64,000 bases of DNA from NCBI GenBank assembly GCA_024397955.1, contig CP073744.1, positions 744,001-808,000 on the forward strand. The letters run 5' to 3'. The stretch is from a bacterium SCSIO 12696. Its GTDB lineage: Bacteria; Pseudomonadota; Gammaproteobacteria; Pseudomonadales; Porticoccaceae. Below the pieces are notes generated by a model. The model had not been told where the DNA came from, made no database searches, and saw nothing but the letters and a program-made list of their open reading frames with translations. Below are positions 9,768-20,305 of this stretch, piece after piece (within the stretch, counting starts at the first letter, position 1; every line of letters starts with the position of its first letter). Both the position numbers and the translations under genes were made by a program.

Positions 9768-11000
9768 ATGATTTTCACAAACTCTATTTCATTCGGTAAA
9801 ACTCCCATGCCTACCCCATTTCTACAACACCTGGCGGCCGAGCTCGACCAAATCCGCAGCGACGGCCTGTACAAAGGCGAGCGGGTAATCACCTCCCAGC
9901 AAGCGTCTCAAATTGAGGTTCAAGGCGGCCAGCAGGTACTGAACTTTTGCGCCAATAACTACCTGGGCCTGGCCAATCACCCGACATTAATCGAGGCCGC
10001 CAACGCTGGCCTCAATAAGCACGGGTTTGGGGTGGCTTCGGTACGCTTTATTTGTGGCACTCAGGACATTCACAAAACCCTGGAACAGAAACTCAGCGAG
10101 TTTCTGGGCACCGAAGACACTATCCTCTACTCCTCTTGCTTCGACGCCAACGGCGGTTTGTTTGAAACCTTGCTGGGCCCGGAAGACGCCATTATCTCCG
10201 ATGCGCTCAACCACGCCTCCATTATCGACGGTGTGCGCCTGTGTAAGGCCAAGCGTTACCGCTACGCCAATAACGACATGGCAGAACTGGAAGCGCGCTT
10301 GCAGGAAGCCGACGAGGCCGGCGCCCGTTTTAAACTGATCGCCACCGATGGCGTATTTTCCATGGACGGGGTAATCGCCAACCTTAAGGCGGTCTGTGAT
10401 TTAGCCGACAAATACGACGCCCTGGTCATGGTGGACGACTCCCACGCCGTGGGCTTTCTCGGCGACAACGGTCGCGGCTCCCACGAATACTGCAATGTGA
10501 TGAATCGGGTAGATATCATTACCGGCACCTTGGGCAAAGCCATGGGCGGCTCTTCCGGCGGCTACACCTCTGGCCGCAAGGAAATTATCGATATCTTGCG
10601 CCAGCGCTCGCGCCCCTACCTGTTCTCTAACTCCATGGCACCGGCGGTGGTGACCGCTTCCATCAAAGTGATCGAGATGCTGTCGCAGAGCAAAGACCTG
10701 ATCCAGAAATTGGCGGATAACAGCCGCTATTTTCGCGAGCGCATGACCGAGGCAGGGTTTACCCTGGCCGGTGCCGATCACGCCATTATTCCCGTCATGA
10801 TTGGCGATGCCCGCCTGGCCGCAGAGTTTGCCGACAAAATGCTCGAGGAAGGCATTTATGTGGTGGGCTTTTCGTTCCCGGTTGTACCCAAGGGTCAGGC
10901 CCGCATTCGCACTCAAATGTCCGCAGCGCACACCAATGAACAGTTGGACAACGCAATTGCGGCGTTTATTAAAGTGGGTAAATCACTCGGCGTTATTTAA
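9768..11000 (+). CDS. kbl: 2-amino-3-ketobutyrate CoA ligase (glycine C-acetyltransferase)
   Basis: A PLP enzyme that cleaves 2-amino-3-oxobutanoate with CoA into glycine and acetyl-CoA, the second step of threonine degradation. Family features include [45 protein letters not shown] and the PLP lysine in [16 protein letters not shown] chose ATG 9768 because GGGGG lies 9-13 bases upstream. The next ATG at 9807 ([15 protein letters not shown]) aligns better with the E. coli N-terminus and would give 397 residues, so the start is unsettled. It is followed 50 bp on by tdh. Confidence 0.94.
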   Translation: MIFTNSISFGKTPMPTPFLQHLAAELDQIRSDGLYKGERVITSQQASQIEVQGGQQVLNFCANNYLGLANHPTLIEAANAGLNKHGFGVASVRFICGTQDIHKTLEQKLSEFLGTEDTILYSSCFDANGGLFETLLGPEDAIISDALNHASIIDGVRLCKAKRYRYANNDMAELEARLQEADEAGARFKLIATDGVFSMDGVIANLKAVCDLADKYDALVMVDDSHAVGFLGDNGRGSHEYCNVMNRVDIITGTLGKAMGGSSGGYTSGRKEIIDILRQRSRPYLFSNSMAPAVVTASIKVIEMLSQSKDLIQKLADNSRYFRERMTEAGFTLAGADHAIIPVMIGDARLAAEFADKMLEEGIYVVGFSFPVVPKGQARIRTQMSAAHTNEQLDNAIAAFIKVGKSLGVI

Positions 11001-11050
11001 ACCGCGGCTGAAGGCACTTCGATATGCGCCTTCACTTTTCGGAGCCAACC

Positions 11051-12079
11051 ATGAAAGCATTATCCAAACTCAAAGCTGAACCGGGAATCTGGGCCACCGA
11101 GGTCGACAAGCCCGAAATGGGCCACAACGACCTGCTCATCCGCATTCGCAAAACTGCGATTTGTGGCACCGATGTGCACATCTACAACTGGGATAAATGG
11201 TCTCAGCAAACCATTCCCGTGCCCATGGTCGTAGGCCATGAATTTGTCGGAGAAGTGGTGGACATGGGCCAGGAAGTGCGCGGTTTTAATCTCGGCGACC
11301 GGGTATCCGGCGAAGGTCATATTACCTGTGGCCACTGCCGTAACTGCCGTGCCGGACGACGCCACCTGTGCCGTAACACCGTCGGCGTCGGTGTGGACCG
11401 CCCCGGTGCTTTTGCCGAATATCTGGTGATTCCCGCATTCAATGCCTTCAAATTGCCCGACGATATTAGCGACGATTTGGCCGCTATTTTTGACCCATTT
11501 GGCAATGCCGTGCACACCACTTTGTCTTTTGACCTGATCGGCGAAGACGTGCTGATTACCGGTGCAGGCCCCATTGGTATTATGGCAGTGGCTATTGCCA
11601 AGCACTGCGGTGCTCGCCATGTGGTGATTACCGACTTGAACGAATACCGCCTTGACCTGGCTAGAAAAATGGGCGCAACCCGAGCCGTGAATGTCGCCAG
11701 TGAAAAACTGCCTCAAGTGATGCAGGAATTAGGCATGACCGAAGGCTTTGATATCGGCCTGGAAATGTCTGGTGTGCCGGTGGCATTTAACGACATGCTC
11801 AACAACATGAACCACGGCGGCAAAATTGCCATGCTCGGCATTCCCCCCGGAGAAATGGTCATCGACTGGAACAAGGTCATTTTCAAGGGCTTGGTGATCA
11901 AGGGCATTTACGGACGAGAGATGTTTGAGACCTGGTACAAGATGAGCACCCTGATCCAAAGCGGCCTCGATTTGAGCCCCATTATTACCCACCACTACTC
12001 TGTGGATGACTTCCAAAAAGGCTTCGACATGATGTGTTCCGGGCAGTCGGGCAAAGTAATTTTGGACTGGCAAAAATAG
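11051..12079 (+). CDS. tdh: L-threonine 3-dehydrogenase
   Basis: A zinc- and NAD-dependent medium-chain dehydrogenase of 342 residues, the usual size. It oxidises threonine to 2-amino-3-ketobutyrate, the substrate of the preceding kbl product. Visible motifs are [15 protein letters not shown] with the catalytic-zinc Cys, GHEFVGEVV, the structural-zinc cluster [15 protein letters not shown] near 97-111, and the NAD fold GAGPIGIMA near 170. The start at ATG 11051 has GGAG 7 bases upstream; an in-frame ATG 27 bases earlier lacks this. It forms an operon with kbl. Confidence 0.96.
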   Translation: MKALSKLKAEPGIWATEVDKPEMGHNDLLIRIRKTAICGTDVHIYNWDKWSQQTIPVPMVVGHEFVGEVVDMGQEVRGFNLGDRVSGEGHITCGHCRNCRAGRRHLCRNTVGVGVDRPGAFAEYLVIPAFNAFKLPDDISDDLAAIFDPFGNAVHTTLSFDLIGEDVLITGAGPIGIMAVAIAKHCGARHVVITDLNEYRLDLARKMGATRAVNVASEKLPQVMQELGMTEGFDIGLEMSGVPVAFNDMLNNMNHGGKIAMLGIPPGEMVIDWNKVIFKGLVIKGIYGREMFETWYKMSTLIQSGLDLSPIITHHYSVDDFQKGFDMMCSGQSGKVILDWQK

Positions 12080-12135
12080 TATTCCACCACCGCCCCCGCG
12101 ATAACGAACATTATAGATACTGAAGACGCAGAACC

Positions 12136-12627
12136 ATGAAAATAAACATCATCACCACTGGCGGCACCATCGACAAAATTTACTTCGATGCCAAAAGCGA
12201 CTACCAAGTCGGCGACCCGGTGATTGGCGAATTGCTAAAGCGCATGGAAGTGGGCTTTGAATTTCAGGTGCATTCGGTATTGCGCAAAGACAGTCTGGAC
12301 TTAACCGATACAGATCGCCAACTGATTGTCGACCGGGTGAAAGCCTGTGACAGTGATTATGTATTGGTCACCCATGGCACCGACGGCATGGTGGAAACCG
12401 GCAAATGGCTTTGTCAGCAAGTGCCGGAGAAACACATACTGATGACCGGCGCCCTGCAACCTGCGGCATTTCGGGAAACCGATGCCATCTTTAATATCGG
12501 CTGCGCACTGGGGGCCCTGCAAGCGGTAGAGCCCGGTGTCTACATCGCCATGAACGGCCAGCTGTTCAACGCCGCCAAAGTCGTCAAAAATGTGGCCGCC
12601 AATCGCTTTGAACCCGCCAACACCTAA
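12136..12627 (+). CDS. Short asparaginase-domain protein
   Basis: 163 residues that match only the N-terminal half of type I/II L-asparaginases. The first catalytic threonine motif TTGGTIDKIYF is at residues 7-17 and the second, VTHGTDGMVETGKWL, near 78-92, with MTGALQPAAFRETDA following. The C-terminal domain of classic asparaginases (total about 330 residues) is absent, but the end is clean and a terminator follows. I recall short single-domain members of this family as common, so I do not call it a truncation. Activity on asparagine is not established. It lies 56 bp after tdh and may be co-transcribed with it. Confidence 0.8.
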   Translation: MKINIITTGGTIDKIYFDAKSDYQVGDPVIGELLKRMEVGFEFQVHSVLRKDSLDLTDTDRQLIVDRVKACDSDYVLVTHGTDGMVETGKWLCQQVPEKHILMTGALQPAAFRETDAIFNIGCALGALQAVEPGVYIAMNGQLFNAAKVVKNVAANRFEPANT

Positions 12628-12647
12628 AAATAGCGTTTCTACCCAGC

Positions 12648-12675
12648 AAAAAAGCCCTTAGCGGGCTTTTTTGTG
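12648..12675 (+). terminator. Rho-independent terminator after kbl-tdh-asparaginase
   Basis: The hairpin AAAGCCC-TTAGC-GGGCTTT is followed by a T-run, 20 bp after the asparaginase stop. About 230 bp of AT-rich sequence without an ORF follow before the next gene; it presumably holds that gene's promoter. Confidence 0.9.
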
Positions 12676-12908
12676 CTTATTTTTTTAGATATTTTTTTCA
12701 TTACCCATCTATTTTTTATTCTTCTTTCCTATAAGTGACGTTATTTGGCTCGCGCTAATCCTTTGAATTTTCTTTGCTTTTAAAAACACCGCCGCAAACA
12801 CATTATTTTTGGAAATTTTACTGAACAGAGTATTCCCCTAACGGCAATAGGAAAGCCAGTTCAGCAGTGATAGGGTTTTAATTCTATTTTCAATATTGGA
12901 GCATTGTC

Positions 12909-13223
12909 GTGGCCAAGCACTATCCTGAAATTGGTTCCTGGTATCAGGACGCTGCAGAGGATGTGCTGTTTGAAGTGGTCGCGGTTGACGATGCCGCCGC
13001 CACCATCGAAATCCAGTTACTGGGAGGCGAAGTCAGCGAACTGGATTTTGAAACCTGGGGTCAGATGTTAATCCTCAGTGCTGAAGCCCCCGAAGATTGG
13101 CGAGCCTCCTACGAGCTGAGCAGTGAAGACAGCCACGAACTCGACGACATACACATCCCCGACAGCGTACAAGACCCTCTCACCACTCTCGACTCCCACC
13201 TCGGGTTTCGCAGCGACGATTGA
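12909..13223 (+). CDS. DUF6763-like small acidic protein
   Basis: A 104-residue acidic protein starting at GTG 12909. The pattern [21 protein letters not shown]...[18 protein letters not shown] resembles small proteins annotated as DUF6763 in pseudomonads and relatives; I recall the family but not a function. The C-terminus is very acidic ([16 protein letters not shown]). It has its own upstream region of about 230 bp and lies about 110 bp before lexA. No membrane segment or catalytic motif is visible. Confidence 0.7.
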   Translation: MAKHYPEIGSWYQDAAEDVLFEVVAVDDAAATIEIQLLGGEVSELDFETWGQMLILSAEAPEDWRASYELSSEDSHELDDIHIPDSVQDPLTTLDSHLGFRSDD

Positions 13224-13302
13224 CCCATACCGACCTCTTTTTATCAGATAAATTATCTCTTGCATCTTGTTTTTTACAGCGCCATACTGGACACAATTAC
13301 AG

Positions 13303-13318
13303 CTGTATAAAAAACCAG
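13303..13318 (+). promoter_or_regulatory. LexA (SOS) box upstream of lexA
   Basis: The sequence CTGTATAAAAAACCAG has the CTG-N10-CAG form of gammaproteobacterial LexA sites, with the AT-rich centre expected. It ends 15 bp before the lexA ATG, which fits autoregulation of lexA. Confidence 0.8.
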
Positions 13319-13333
13319 TCAAAGGACGTTCTG

Positions 13334-13948
13334 ATGATTGAACTGACGCCGCGCCAGCAGCAAATTCTCGACTTGATAAAATTGCACATCGACGATACCG
13401 GATACCCCCCTACCCGTGCAGAGATTGCCGAGGCCTTGGGCTTTCGTTCTGCCAACGCCGCTCAAGAGCACCTGAAAGCCCTGGAACGTAAAGGCATGAT
13501 CGAGATTATTCCCGGTGGCTCTCGCAGTATTCGTTTGCTGGTGGATGACACGGTTCCGGACGGCCTGCCCGTGGTCGGCCGGGTGGCCGCTGGCAGCCCG
13601 ATTCTGGCGGAAGAAAATGTGGAGGAATATTACGAAGTGCCGGAACAGCTGTTCCACCCCGCCGCGTCCTACTTCCTGCGGGTTCAAGGCATGAGCATGA
13701 AAGACATCGGTATTATGGACGGTGACCTGCTGGCAGTGCACCGCCAGGAAACCGCTGAAAATGGCCAAGTGGTGGTGGCAAGAGTCGATGACGAGGTGAC
13801 CGTCAAGAGACTCAAGCGCACCCGCAGCAAATACGAAATTCACCTGCTACCAGAAAACCAGGACTTTGAACCCATAGTGGTTAATCTGCGAGAGCAGGAT
13901 TTCGCCATTGAAGGGCTAAGCGTCGGCGTATTAAGAACCGATATGTAA
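13334..13948 (+). CDS. lexA: SOS repressor LexA
   Basis: A 204-residue repressor with autoprotease activity. The start at ATG 13334 ([15 protein letters not shown]) matches the family; the frame is open to 13220. The winged HTH is residues 1-68 ([30 protein letters not shown]). The cleavage site is Ala86-Gly87 (VAAGSPI), with catalytic Ser121 (GMSMKDIGI) and Lys158 (EVTVKRLKR), so the protein appears fully self-cleavable. It represses itself through the box just upstream. Pseudomonads have sulA after lexA, but here topA follows with only one small gene between. Confidence 0.97.
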   Translation: MIELTPRQQQILDLIKLHIDDTGYPPTRAEIAEALGFRSANAAQEHLKALERKGMIEIIPGGSRSIRLLVDDTVPDGLPVVGRVAAGSPILAEENVEEYYEVPEQLFHPAASYFLRVQGMSMKDIGIMDGDLLAVHRQETAENGQVVVARVDDEVTVKRLKRTRSKYEIHLLPENQDFEPIVVNLREQDFAIEGLSVGVLRTDM

Positions 13949-13969
13949 ACCAAACGACGAAACCCATAT

Positions 13970-14003
13970 ACGTAAAAAGGCAGCTATTGCTGCCTTTTTA
14001 CGT
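13970..14003. terminator. Bidirectional terminator between lexA and the 82-aa gene
   Basis: A perfect 15-bp stem, ACGTAAAAAGGCAGC paired with GCTGCCTTTTTACGT around loop TATT. It has T-rich arms in both directions and lies between convergent genes. Confidence 0.88.
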
Positions 14004-14031
14004 ATTCGCACCCATAAGGTGGATTGCTGGC

Positions 14032-14280
14032 TTAGTGCAGTATGCGAGGTGCCTCTTCACGCGCTTCCTGTTCGCTCTCTTCCTCATCATTGATCTGCTC
14101 GACCACCTCGATACCGGCGTCGATCATCGCCTTGGCCACGTCCACACTGGAGTCGCGCAAGTAATGCTGGGCTTCCTTGGAAAAACGAATACGCACCAGC
14201 GGTTCACCGCCGCCATCAGTGCGTTGCAGCGCATAATCACCGTCAGAGAGTTGAACAATTTCGTACAAAGTAGAAGACAT
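14032..14280 (-). CDS. Conserved hypothetical protein, 82 aa
   Basis: A small cytoplasmic protein with no recognised domain. Sequence features are YALQRTDGGGEPLVRIRFSKEAQHYL in the first half and a strongly acidic C-terminus (NDEEESEQEAREEAP). A small protein of similar type sits between the SOS genes and topA in pseudomonads, as far as I remember, so synteny supports it as a real gene. It lies 122 bp upstream of the end of topA in the same direction. No function is assigned. Confidence 0.65.
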   Translation of the reverse strand: MSSTLYEIVQLSDGDYALQRTDGGGEPLVRIRFSKEAQHYLRDSSVDVAKAMIDAGIEVVEQINDEEESEQEAREEAPRILH

Positions 14281-14401
14281 GGGGTTACATCTGTGAAAAC
14301 AAGTTACCCTGAGAGTCTATCATAAAAATAAAGTTTCAGGCTTCGGGCTTCACCGCTCTCAGAATGACACTTGCTCGCAGCCAGCGGCCCGTCGCACGAG
14401 G

Positions 14402-17050
14402 TTATTTTTTCTTGCGCTTATCCTCAACGTCCCACTTACCATTCTTATACCAGGCACGAAAGCCGGTGGACTTGCCCTCCACTTCCGCCTGCACATACTG
14501 CTCTTTGGTCTTGCGACTGTAGCGCACGTAGGTGGGCACACCGTCAGGGTCAGCAACGGGGGCGCTCCACAGGAAGTTGTATTTGGGGTCAATCTCGTCC
14601 TTGTGAGGCAGCATCTCGGCAATCTGTGGTGAGCGGGTCTCACGGTGTTTGGGGAACTGGCTGGCAGCCAGGAACAGGCCACTGGCACCGTCGCGCAGAA
14701 TGTAATGGTCGTCCACTTTGACGCACTGCAGTTCCGGCATGGGCACCGGGTCCATCTTCGGTGGCGCCGGCTGGCCGTTCTTCAGCAGCTTGCGGGTGTT
14801 TTTGCAGGTTTCGTTGGTGCAACCAAAGAACTTGCCAAAGCGGCCGGTCTTTAGCTGCATCTCACTGCCGCACTTGTCGCAATCCAGTACTGGGCCTTCG
14901 TAGCCCTTGATCACGAAGGTGCCCTCTTCCACCTGGAAGCCATCACAATCCGGGTTATTGCCGCAGATATGGATTTTGCGCTTCTCGTCAATCAGGTAGT
15001 TTTCCATGGCGGAGTTGCATTTGTGGCAGCGGCGCTTTTCCATCAGCTGACGGGCTTCCGCCTCGTCATCGTCATCCACATTCACCGCCTCGTCGCCGGG
15101 CAGCAGATTGAGGGTGCCTTTACAGCGCTCTTTGGGCGGCAGGCTGTAGCCGGAGCAGCCCAAGAACACCCCAGTGCTACCGGTGCGCACCATCATATGG
15201 CGGCCACAGAGCGGGCAGGGAACGTCAGTTTCCGAAGGCGCATTGGGGCGCATTCCCCCTTCGGCACTGTGGGCCTGCTCCAGTTTGGCGGAAAAGTCCT
15301 GGTAAAAGCGGTTGAGCACGTCCTGCCAATCCAGGTCGCCATCCGCCACTTTATCCAGATACTCTTCCATGGCGGCGGTAAAGCCGTAGTCCATCAGGTC
15401 GGTAAAATTCTCGTTAAGACGATCGGTAACAATATCGCCGATTTTCTCCGCGTAAAAACGCCGGTTTTCCACCCTTACGTAACCGCGATCCTGAATGGTG
15501 GAAATAATTGAGGCGTAGGTGGACGGGCGACCAATGCCGCGTTTTTCCAGTTCTTTTACCAGTGAGGCTTCGCTGTAGCGAGCCGGTGGCTTGGTAAAGT
15601 GCTGGTTGGGAATCAGAATATTCAGGTTGAGCTCGTCGCCCACCGCCAGATCAGGCAGTTCAACATCGTCGTCTTTTTTGCGATGCGCGGGCAGCACCTT
15701 CAGGTAACCATCAAAGCGAATCACCCGGCCTTTTACCCGTAACTCGTAATCGCCGGCGGTGACTGTCACTGTGGTGCTGGTAAATTCTGCAGGTACCATC
15801 TGGCAGGCCACAAACTGCTGCCAGATCAGTTGATAGAGTTTGCGAGCGTCCGCCTCCATGTCCGACAAGTCGCCTGGCATGATATCGATATTGGACGGGC
15901 GAATTGCTTCGTGGGCCTCTTGGGCACCGGATTTGCTGCTGTAGGCAATGGGTGCATCGGGCAGGTATTTGTCGCCAAAACGCACACCGATAAACTCCCG
16001 GCAGGCGTCCACCGCCTCTTTACTGAGGTTGGTGGAGTCGGTACGCATATAAGTGATGTAACCCGCTTCGTACAAGCGCTGGGCCATCATCATGGTTTTC
16101 TTCACCCCATAACCGAGGCGGGTACTGGCCGCCTGCTGCAAGGTAGAAGTAATAAATGGGGCCGATGGCTTGGACTTGGTGGGTTTGTCTTCCCGGTTGC
16201 TGACTCGGTATTGGGCCGGCTTCAGCTGTGCCAGAGCCGCGTCGGTCTCCGCCTTGTTGCCAGGGCGAAACGCTTTGCCCTGATGGCGGGCCACATCAAA
16301 ACGGATAATTTGTTCAAGGTCTTCCGCCGTTCTTTCCAGATCCGCCTGAACCGTCCAGTATTCTTCCGGAATAAAAGCGCGAATCTCCCGTTCGCGCTCC
16401 ACCAGCATTTTCACCGCCACCGATTGCACACGGCCGGCGGACAGGCCACGGGCGACTTTTTCCCACAGCAGTGGCGACACCATATAGCCCACCACCCGGT
16501 CGAGGAAACGGCGGGCCTGCTGGGCGTTTACCCGGTTGTTGTCCAGCTCACCGGGCTCGGAGAAGGCGTCCTTAATAGCGCTTTTGGTGATCTCGTTAAA
16601 CACCACCCGCTTGTAGCGGCCCAGGTCACCGCCAATGGCTTCCTGCAAGTGCCAGGCAATCGCCTCCCCTTCTCTATCCAAGTCCGTTGCCAGATAGATA
16701 TGGTCGGCGTCTTTGGCGAGTTTTTTCAGCTCCGCGACAACTTTTTCCTTGCCCGGCAGAATCTGGTAGTTGGCCGCCCAGCCGCGATCCGGGTCAATTC
16801 CCATACGGTTGACCAGCTGTTCTTTGGCTTTCTTGCGCTTGTGTTCAATTTTTTGTTCGGGAGACATTTTCCGAGTCAGGGCGGCCGCCTTGGCTCGTGC
16901 TTTGGGATCGACTGGTTGGCGGGCACCGCCGCCGGTGGGCAAATCGCGGATATGGCCGACACTGGATTTTACGGTGAAATCTTTACCCAGATACTTGTTG
17001 ATGGTCTTCGCCTTGGCTGGCGACTCCACAATTACCAGTGATTTTCCCAT
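14402..17050 (-). CDS. topA: DNA topoisomerase I
   Basis: A type IA topoisomerase that relaxes negative supercoils. The start is set at ATG 17050 ([15 protein letters not shown]), the family N-terminus; the frame is open 36 bases further. Features in order are the Toprim domain with [12 protein letters not shown] and [15 protein letters not shown], the [17 protein letters not shown] region, and the active-site tyrosine Tyr334 in [11 protein letters not shown]. Three C-terminal zinc ribbons follow: [11 protein letters not shown]..., [11 protein letters not shown]... and [11 protein letters not shown].... The basic tail ends KDKRKKK-like. Length (882 residues) is close to E. coli TopA. The long antisense ORF over it is a shadow. 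Confidence 0.97.
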   Translation of the reverse strand: MGKSLVIVESPAKAKTINKYLGKDFTVKSSVGHIRDLPTGGGARQPVDPKARAKAAALTRKMSPEQKIEHKRKKAKEQLVNRMGIDPDRGWAANYQILPGKEKVVAELKKLAKDADHIYLATDLDREGEAIAWHLQEAIGGDLGRYKRVVFNEITKSAIKDAFSEPGELDNNRVNAQQARRFLDRVVGYMVSPLLWEKVARGLSAGRVQSVAVKMLVEREREIRAFIPEEYWTVQADLERTAEDLEQIIRFDVARHQGKAFRPGNKAETDAALAQLKPAQYRVSNREDKPTKSKPSAPFITSTLQQAASTRLGYGVKKTMMMAQRLYEAGYITYMRTDSTNLSKEAVDACREFIGVRFGDKYLPDAPIAYSSKSGAQEAHEAIRPSNIDIMPGDLSDMEADARKLYQLIWQQFVACQMVPAEFTSTTVTVTAGDYELRVKGRVIRFDGYLKVLPAHRKKDDDVELPDLAVGDELNLNILIPNQHFTKPPARYSEASLVKELEKRGIGRPSTYASIISTIQDRGYVRVENRRFYAEKIGDIVTDRLNENFTDLMDYGFTAAMEEYLDKVADGDLDWQDVLNRFYQDFSAKLEQAHSAEGGMRPNAPSETDVPCPLCGRHMMVRTGSTGVFLGCSGYSLPPKERCKGTLNLLPGDEAVNVDDDDEAEARQLMEKRRCHKCNSAMENYLIDEKRKIHICGNNPDCDGFQVEEGTFVIKGYEGPVLDCDKCGSEMQLKTGRFGKFFGCTNETCKNTRKLLKNGQPAPPKMDPVPMPELQCVKVDDHYILRDGASGLFLAASQFPKHRETRSPQIAEMLPHKDEIDPKYNFLWSAPVADPDGVPTYVRYSRKTKEQYVQAEVEGKSTGFRAWYKNGKWDVEDKRKKK

Positions 17051-17197
17051 AGATGCTTGAACCTGTCTGGTGGCCTCCCCGGCCACAAAGTGTGGATATG
17101 CCCGCTCAAGATAGTTTCAGAGGAGCGAAAGTGGCGAATATACACGGACAGAACCGGCACAGGTCAAGAAAAATTTTTCGTTGTATATAAATGATGG

Positions 17198-17680
17198 TTA
17201 TTTTTGAAGGGTTTCGCGCAAGGTTTTCAGGGCACTGACAATAGCCGACACATCCGCCTCCTCACCCTGCTCCAACCAGTGAATGGACAACCCCTGACGG
17301 GACACCACAAGCCCGGTTACTCCGGCAGGCAAGGCAGGTAATACCTGTTCCAGGGTATCTTCAATTCCCGGTTGGGCAGGCCCTTGAAACCAGCGCCAGT
17401 TGGGCCATTGCGCCTCCATACCACGGCGGTTGTTATGGGTCAGCACCCAGGGGCGCAGCCCTTCCGGGGCACTATTGCCCCAGGGCAATAAATAACTGAT
17501 GGAATCCAGATCGCGTTCATCATCACGAGCATCCGGGCGGCGGGCAATTTTTACGTGCAGGCCCGCAGCGGAAGCGCAGCGGCGCAGGTTTTCCTGTTTT
17601 TTTTGCCGCGGAGATGATTTAAGTCCAATAATGGGCGAAAGAACCAGCGCCAACACCACAAGAACCCAGATATATTCCAT
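17198..17680 (-). CDS. Hypothetical protein with N-terminal membrane anchor, 160 aa
   Basis: One hydrophobic N-terminal segment (YIWVLVVLALVLSPIIGL) is followed by a basic stretch (KSSPRQKKQENLRRCA) and a soluble domain rich in Trp and Pro. The positive-inside rule suggests an inner-membrane protein with a cytoplasmic domain. I do not recognise the family; similar ORFs beside topA occur in pseudomonads. It has its own promoter region and is divergent from the universal stress protein gene 64 bp away. Confidence 0.7.
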   Translation of the reverse strand: MEYIWVLVVLALVLSPIIGLKSSPRQKKQENLRRCASAAGLHVKIARRPDARDDERDLDSISYLLPWGNSAPEGLRPWVLTHNNRRGMEAQWPNWRWFQGPAQPGIEDTLEQVLPALPAGVTGLVVSRQGLSIHWLEQGEEADVSAIVSALKTLRETLQK

Positions 17681-17744
17681 ACTTTATATAGTTGCCTGTT
17701 AAATTTATTAATGCACACACTTCATATACAGCAGGAGGTCACCC

Positions 17745-18194
17745 ATGCCTGAGTATAAACACATACTGGTGGGCCTGGATTTATCACCAGAGTCTAACCA
17801 AGTGGTCAATCGCGTAGCCCATTTGTTCTTGAGTGGCACTGACAATGCACCACGGATCACGCTGATGCACGTTCAGGAGCCCCTGTCGTTCGCCTATGGC
17901 GGGGACATCCCCATGGACCTCTCCGACGTGCAAAGCCAGCTGGAAGAACAAGCCCGCAAAAGTTTGGCGCGCCACGGTAGCACATTATCTGTACCCAGCG
18001 CAGACCAGATAGTGATTGTCGGCCAACCCGCCCATGAGCTTCATCGCTATGCCGATGAACACCAGGCCGACTTAATTGTCGTAGGTAGTCATGGGCGCCA
18101 CGGTCTGGCACTGCTGCTGGGTTCCACCGCCAATGGCGTTATTCACGGTGCGGGCTGTGATGTGTTGGCGGTGCGAATAAGGGAGGAAAACTGA
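17745..18194 (+). CDS. Universal stress protein (UspA family)
   Basis: A single-domain 149-residue Usp. The N-terminus YKHILVGLDLSPES and the ATP-binding motif VGSHGRHGLALLLGSTANGVIH (G-2X-G-9X-G(S/T) pattern) near 117-138 place it in the nucleotide-binding UspA/UspFG group. It ends with the usual CDVLAVR strand. AGGAGG precedes the ATG by 6 bases, a strong ribosome binding site. Such proteins bind ATP and act in stress survival; the exact role cannot be read from sequence. Confidence 0.92.
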   Translation: MPEYKHILVGLDLSPESNQVVNRVAHLFLSGTDNAPRITLMHVQEPLSFAYGGDIPMDLSDVQSQLEEQARKSLARHGSTLSVPSADQIVIVGQPAHELHRYADEHQADLIVVGSHGRHGLALLLGSTANGVIHGAGCDVLAVRIREEN

Positions 18195-18279
18195 AGATTT
18201 TCTTCAGAATCTGTTCAGTCCGGGCGATAAAAGTTAGAGTGCCGCCAGTTATTTACTGGCCCAATGATCTGATATTGCT

Positions 18280-20283
18280 ATGAAGCTTGTGTTTTCGACC
18301 ATTGCTTTGGTACTGCTGACAGTACTGCCACAATCCGCAATGCCTGCGTCAAGCAGCTCGGAATCTGCAGGAGCGAGTATTGTGATTCGCTCGGGCCAGG
18401 CCCTGCCAGTGGACGAAAGCGAGCTTGAGCAACAGCGGCAATGGTTCCAGCAAGCCCTGAAAGCTCTGCGCCAGGGCAAACGCCAAAGATACCGCGCACT
18501 GCTGGCAAAGCTGGATCACTACCCGCTGAAATCCTACCTGGAATACGCGGATTTGGCAGGCCGCATCAACAGCCTTCGTCAGCGCGAAGTCGATCGCTTT
18601 CTCGATACCTACAAAGGTCAGCGCATCGCCGACAAAATGCGTTTGGTGTGGCTCAACAAACTCAAGCAACGTCGACGTGGTAACGACTTTATCAATTACT
18701 ACGATCCCAAGCTGGCCAGTGCCCGACTGCGCTGTTACTACCAGTACGCCCGTTACCGCACCGGCGATCAGGCCCAACAGCAGGATGCCCTCAAACAGGG
18801 GCTGGCGCTGTGGAATCAGGGCAAATCTCAACCGAAAGACTGCGACAAGCTATTCACCCTGCTGGAAAGCCATGGCCACATCACCGACACTCTGGTTTGG
18901 CAGCGTTACAGCAAGGCTCTGTCCAATCGCCAGTACAAGTTGGCCCGTTATCTGCAAAAACGCCTTAAACAGCAGCCTTACGCCACTTGGGCGGCCAACG
19001 CCAGCGCCGCCAGTAAGCAACCGCAGCGCATTGGCAACTACTCACAGTTTGCCGACCACAGTCCGGAAATGCTGGCTATTATCGAGCACAACCTGCGTCG
19101 CCTCAGTAGCGGTGACCCAGTGGCGGCACTGAGCCACTGGCGCCATTACCAACAGAGCCACCCCTTTAAAATTCAGGCCCAGGGACGCATTGTTGATCGC
19201 TTGGCCAAACGCCTGTTCAGCAAGGAAGAATACACACTCACCGATCAGCTACTCGCAGACACCATCGCCATTGTGCCGCCACAGACACTGGAATGGCGGA
19301 TACGCAAGGCATTGGGCCGTGCCAACTGGCAAGGTGCGCAACACTGGCTCAATCAGCTGCCCCAAGAGTATCGCCAGGAGGCCCGCTGGCTCTATTGGCA
19401 GGCACGGTTGGCACAACAACTCAAGGGCGAAGACCCCGCCCCGTTGTATGCGGAACTGGCGCAAAAGCGCAGCTTTTATGGCTTTTTGGCCACCGATTGG
19501 CTGAACGGCAATTACCACATGAACCACATGCCATTGCTGGTGGATGAAACCGAGCTGACCATGGTAGCGGCGATCCCGGCCATTCGCCGTGCCCGGGAGC
19601 TATACCACCACGGTGACAATGTGGCAGCTCGACGGGAGTGGCAATACGCCAGTCGCCGCTTCAACGAGCGCCAATGGCAGCTGGCCGCAGAAATATCCAA
19701 ACGTTGGGGCTGGAGCAATCAGGCCATTGTCAGCATGATTCAAGCCAGCTACTGGAACGATATCGAGCGCCGTTTCCCCCTCGATCACCAACAGCAATTC
19801 AGCGATCGCAGCACTGAGCACAACATCAGCAGTCATCTGCTGCTGGCCCTGGCGCGCCAGGAAAGTGCACTGGCCGAGGACGCGGTATCGCCGGTGGGTG
19901 CCAGGGGCTTGATGCAGCTGATGCCCGCTACCGCTCGCCAAACCGCGCGCAAATACAATATTGCCTTGAAAAACAATAAACAGTTGCTGGAGCCCAGTAA
20001 AAATATTGAACTGGGCAGCCGTTATTACCGTGAACTGCTGGACCGTTTTAAAGACAATCGCATTCTGGCCACTGCCGCTTACAACGCTGGCCCCCACCGG
20101 GTAAACAGCTGGTTGAAGGTCAGTAACAAGCAGCTGCCCTTTGACGCCTGGATTGAAACCATTCCTTTTAAAGAAACCCGGAATTATGTCCAGAATGTAC
20201 TGGCATTCTCTATGATTTACGCCCACCTACTGGGTTCTGACAGCCGTATGTTGAATGAGCAGGAAAAATCAAAACTGCTGTAA
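18280..20283 (+). CDS. slt: Soluble lytic murein transglycosylase
   Basis: A 667-residue periplasmic enzyme that cleaves peptidoglycan to 1,6-anhydroMurNAc products. The signal peptide is KLVFSTIALVLLTVLPQSAMPA. A long alpha-helical superhelix (about 40-480) precedes the C-terminal lysozyme-like domain. The catalytic Glu is in LALARQESALAEDAVSPVG, followed by ARGLMQLMPATARQ and AYNAGPHRVNSW. The size fits Slt70-type enzymes (645 residues in E. coli). It works upstream of NagZ in recycling. It ends 22 bp before tatD, so the pair may be co-transcribed. Confidence 0.93.
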   Translation: MKLVFSTIALVLLTVLPQSAMPASSSSESAGASIVIRSGQALPVDESELEQQRQWFQQALKALRQGKRQRYRALLAKLDHYPLKSYLEYADLAGRINSLRQREVDRFLDTYKGQRIADKMRLVWLNKLKQRRRGNDFINYYDPKLASARLRCYYQYARYRTGDQAQQQDALKQGLALWNQGKSQPKDCDKLFTLLESHGHITDTLVWQRYSKALSNRQYKLARYLQKRLKQQPYATWAANASAASKQPQRIGNYSQFADHSPEMLAIIEHNLRRLSSGDPVAALSHWRHYQQSHPFKIQAQGRIVDRLAKRLFSKEEYTLTDQLLADTIAIVPPQTLEWRIRKALGRANWQGAQHWLNQLPQEYRQEARWLYWQARLAQQLKGEDPAPLYAELAQKRSFYGFLATDWLNGNYHMNHMPLLVDETELTMVAAIPAIRRARELYHHGDNVAARREWQYASRRFNERQWQLAAEISKRWGWSNQAIVSMIQASYWNDIERRFPLDHQQQFSDRSTEHNISSHLLLALARQESALAEDAVSPVGARGLMQLMPATARQTARKYNIALKNNKQLLEPSKNIELGSRYYRELLDRFKDNRILATAAYNAGPHRVNSWLKVSNKQLPFDAWIETIPFKETRNYVQNVLAFSMIYAHLLGSDSRMLNEQEKSKLL

Positions 20284-20305
20284 CCAACAGTGATTTGCGA
20301 ACTGT

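Noticed and set aside
12136..12627. Asparaginase as a truncated pseudogene
   Set aside because: The C-terminal domain is missing, but both catalytic Thr motifs are intact, the end is clean and a terminator follows; short members of the family exist.
15830..17041. 403-aa plus-strand ORF inside topA
   Set aside because: It is the antisense shadow of topA, whose motifs and full domain order are unambiguous; the antisense product has no recognisable domain.
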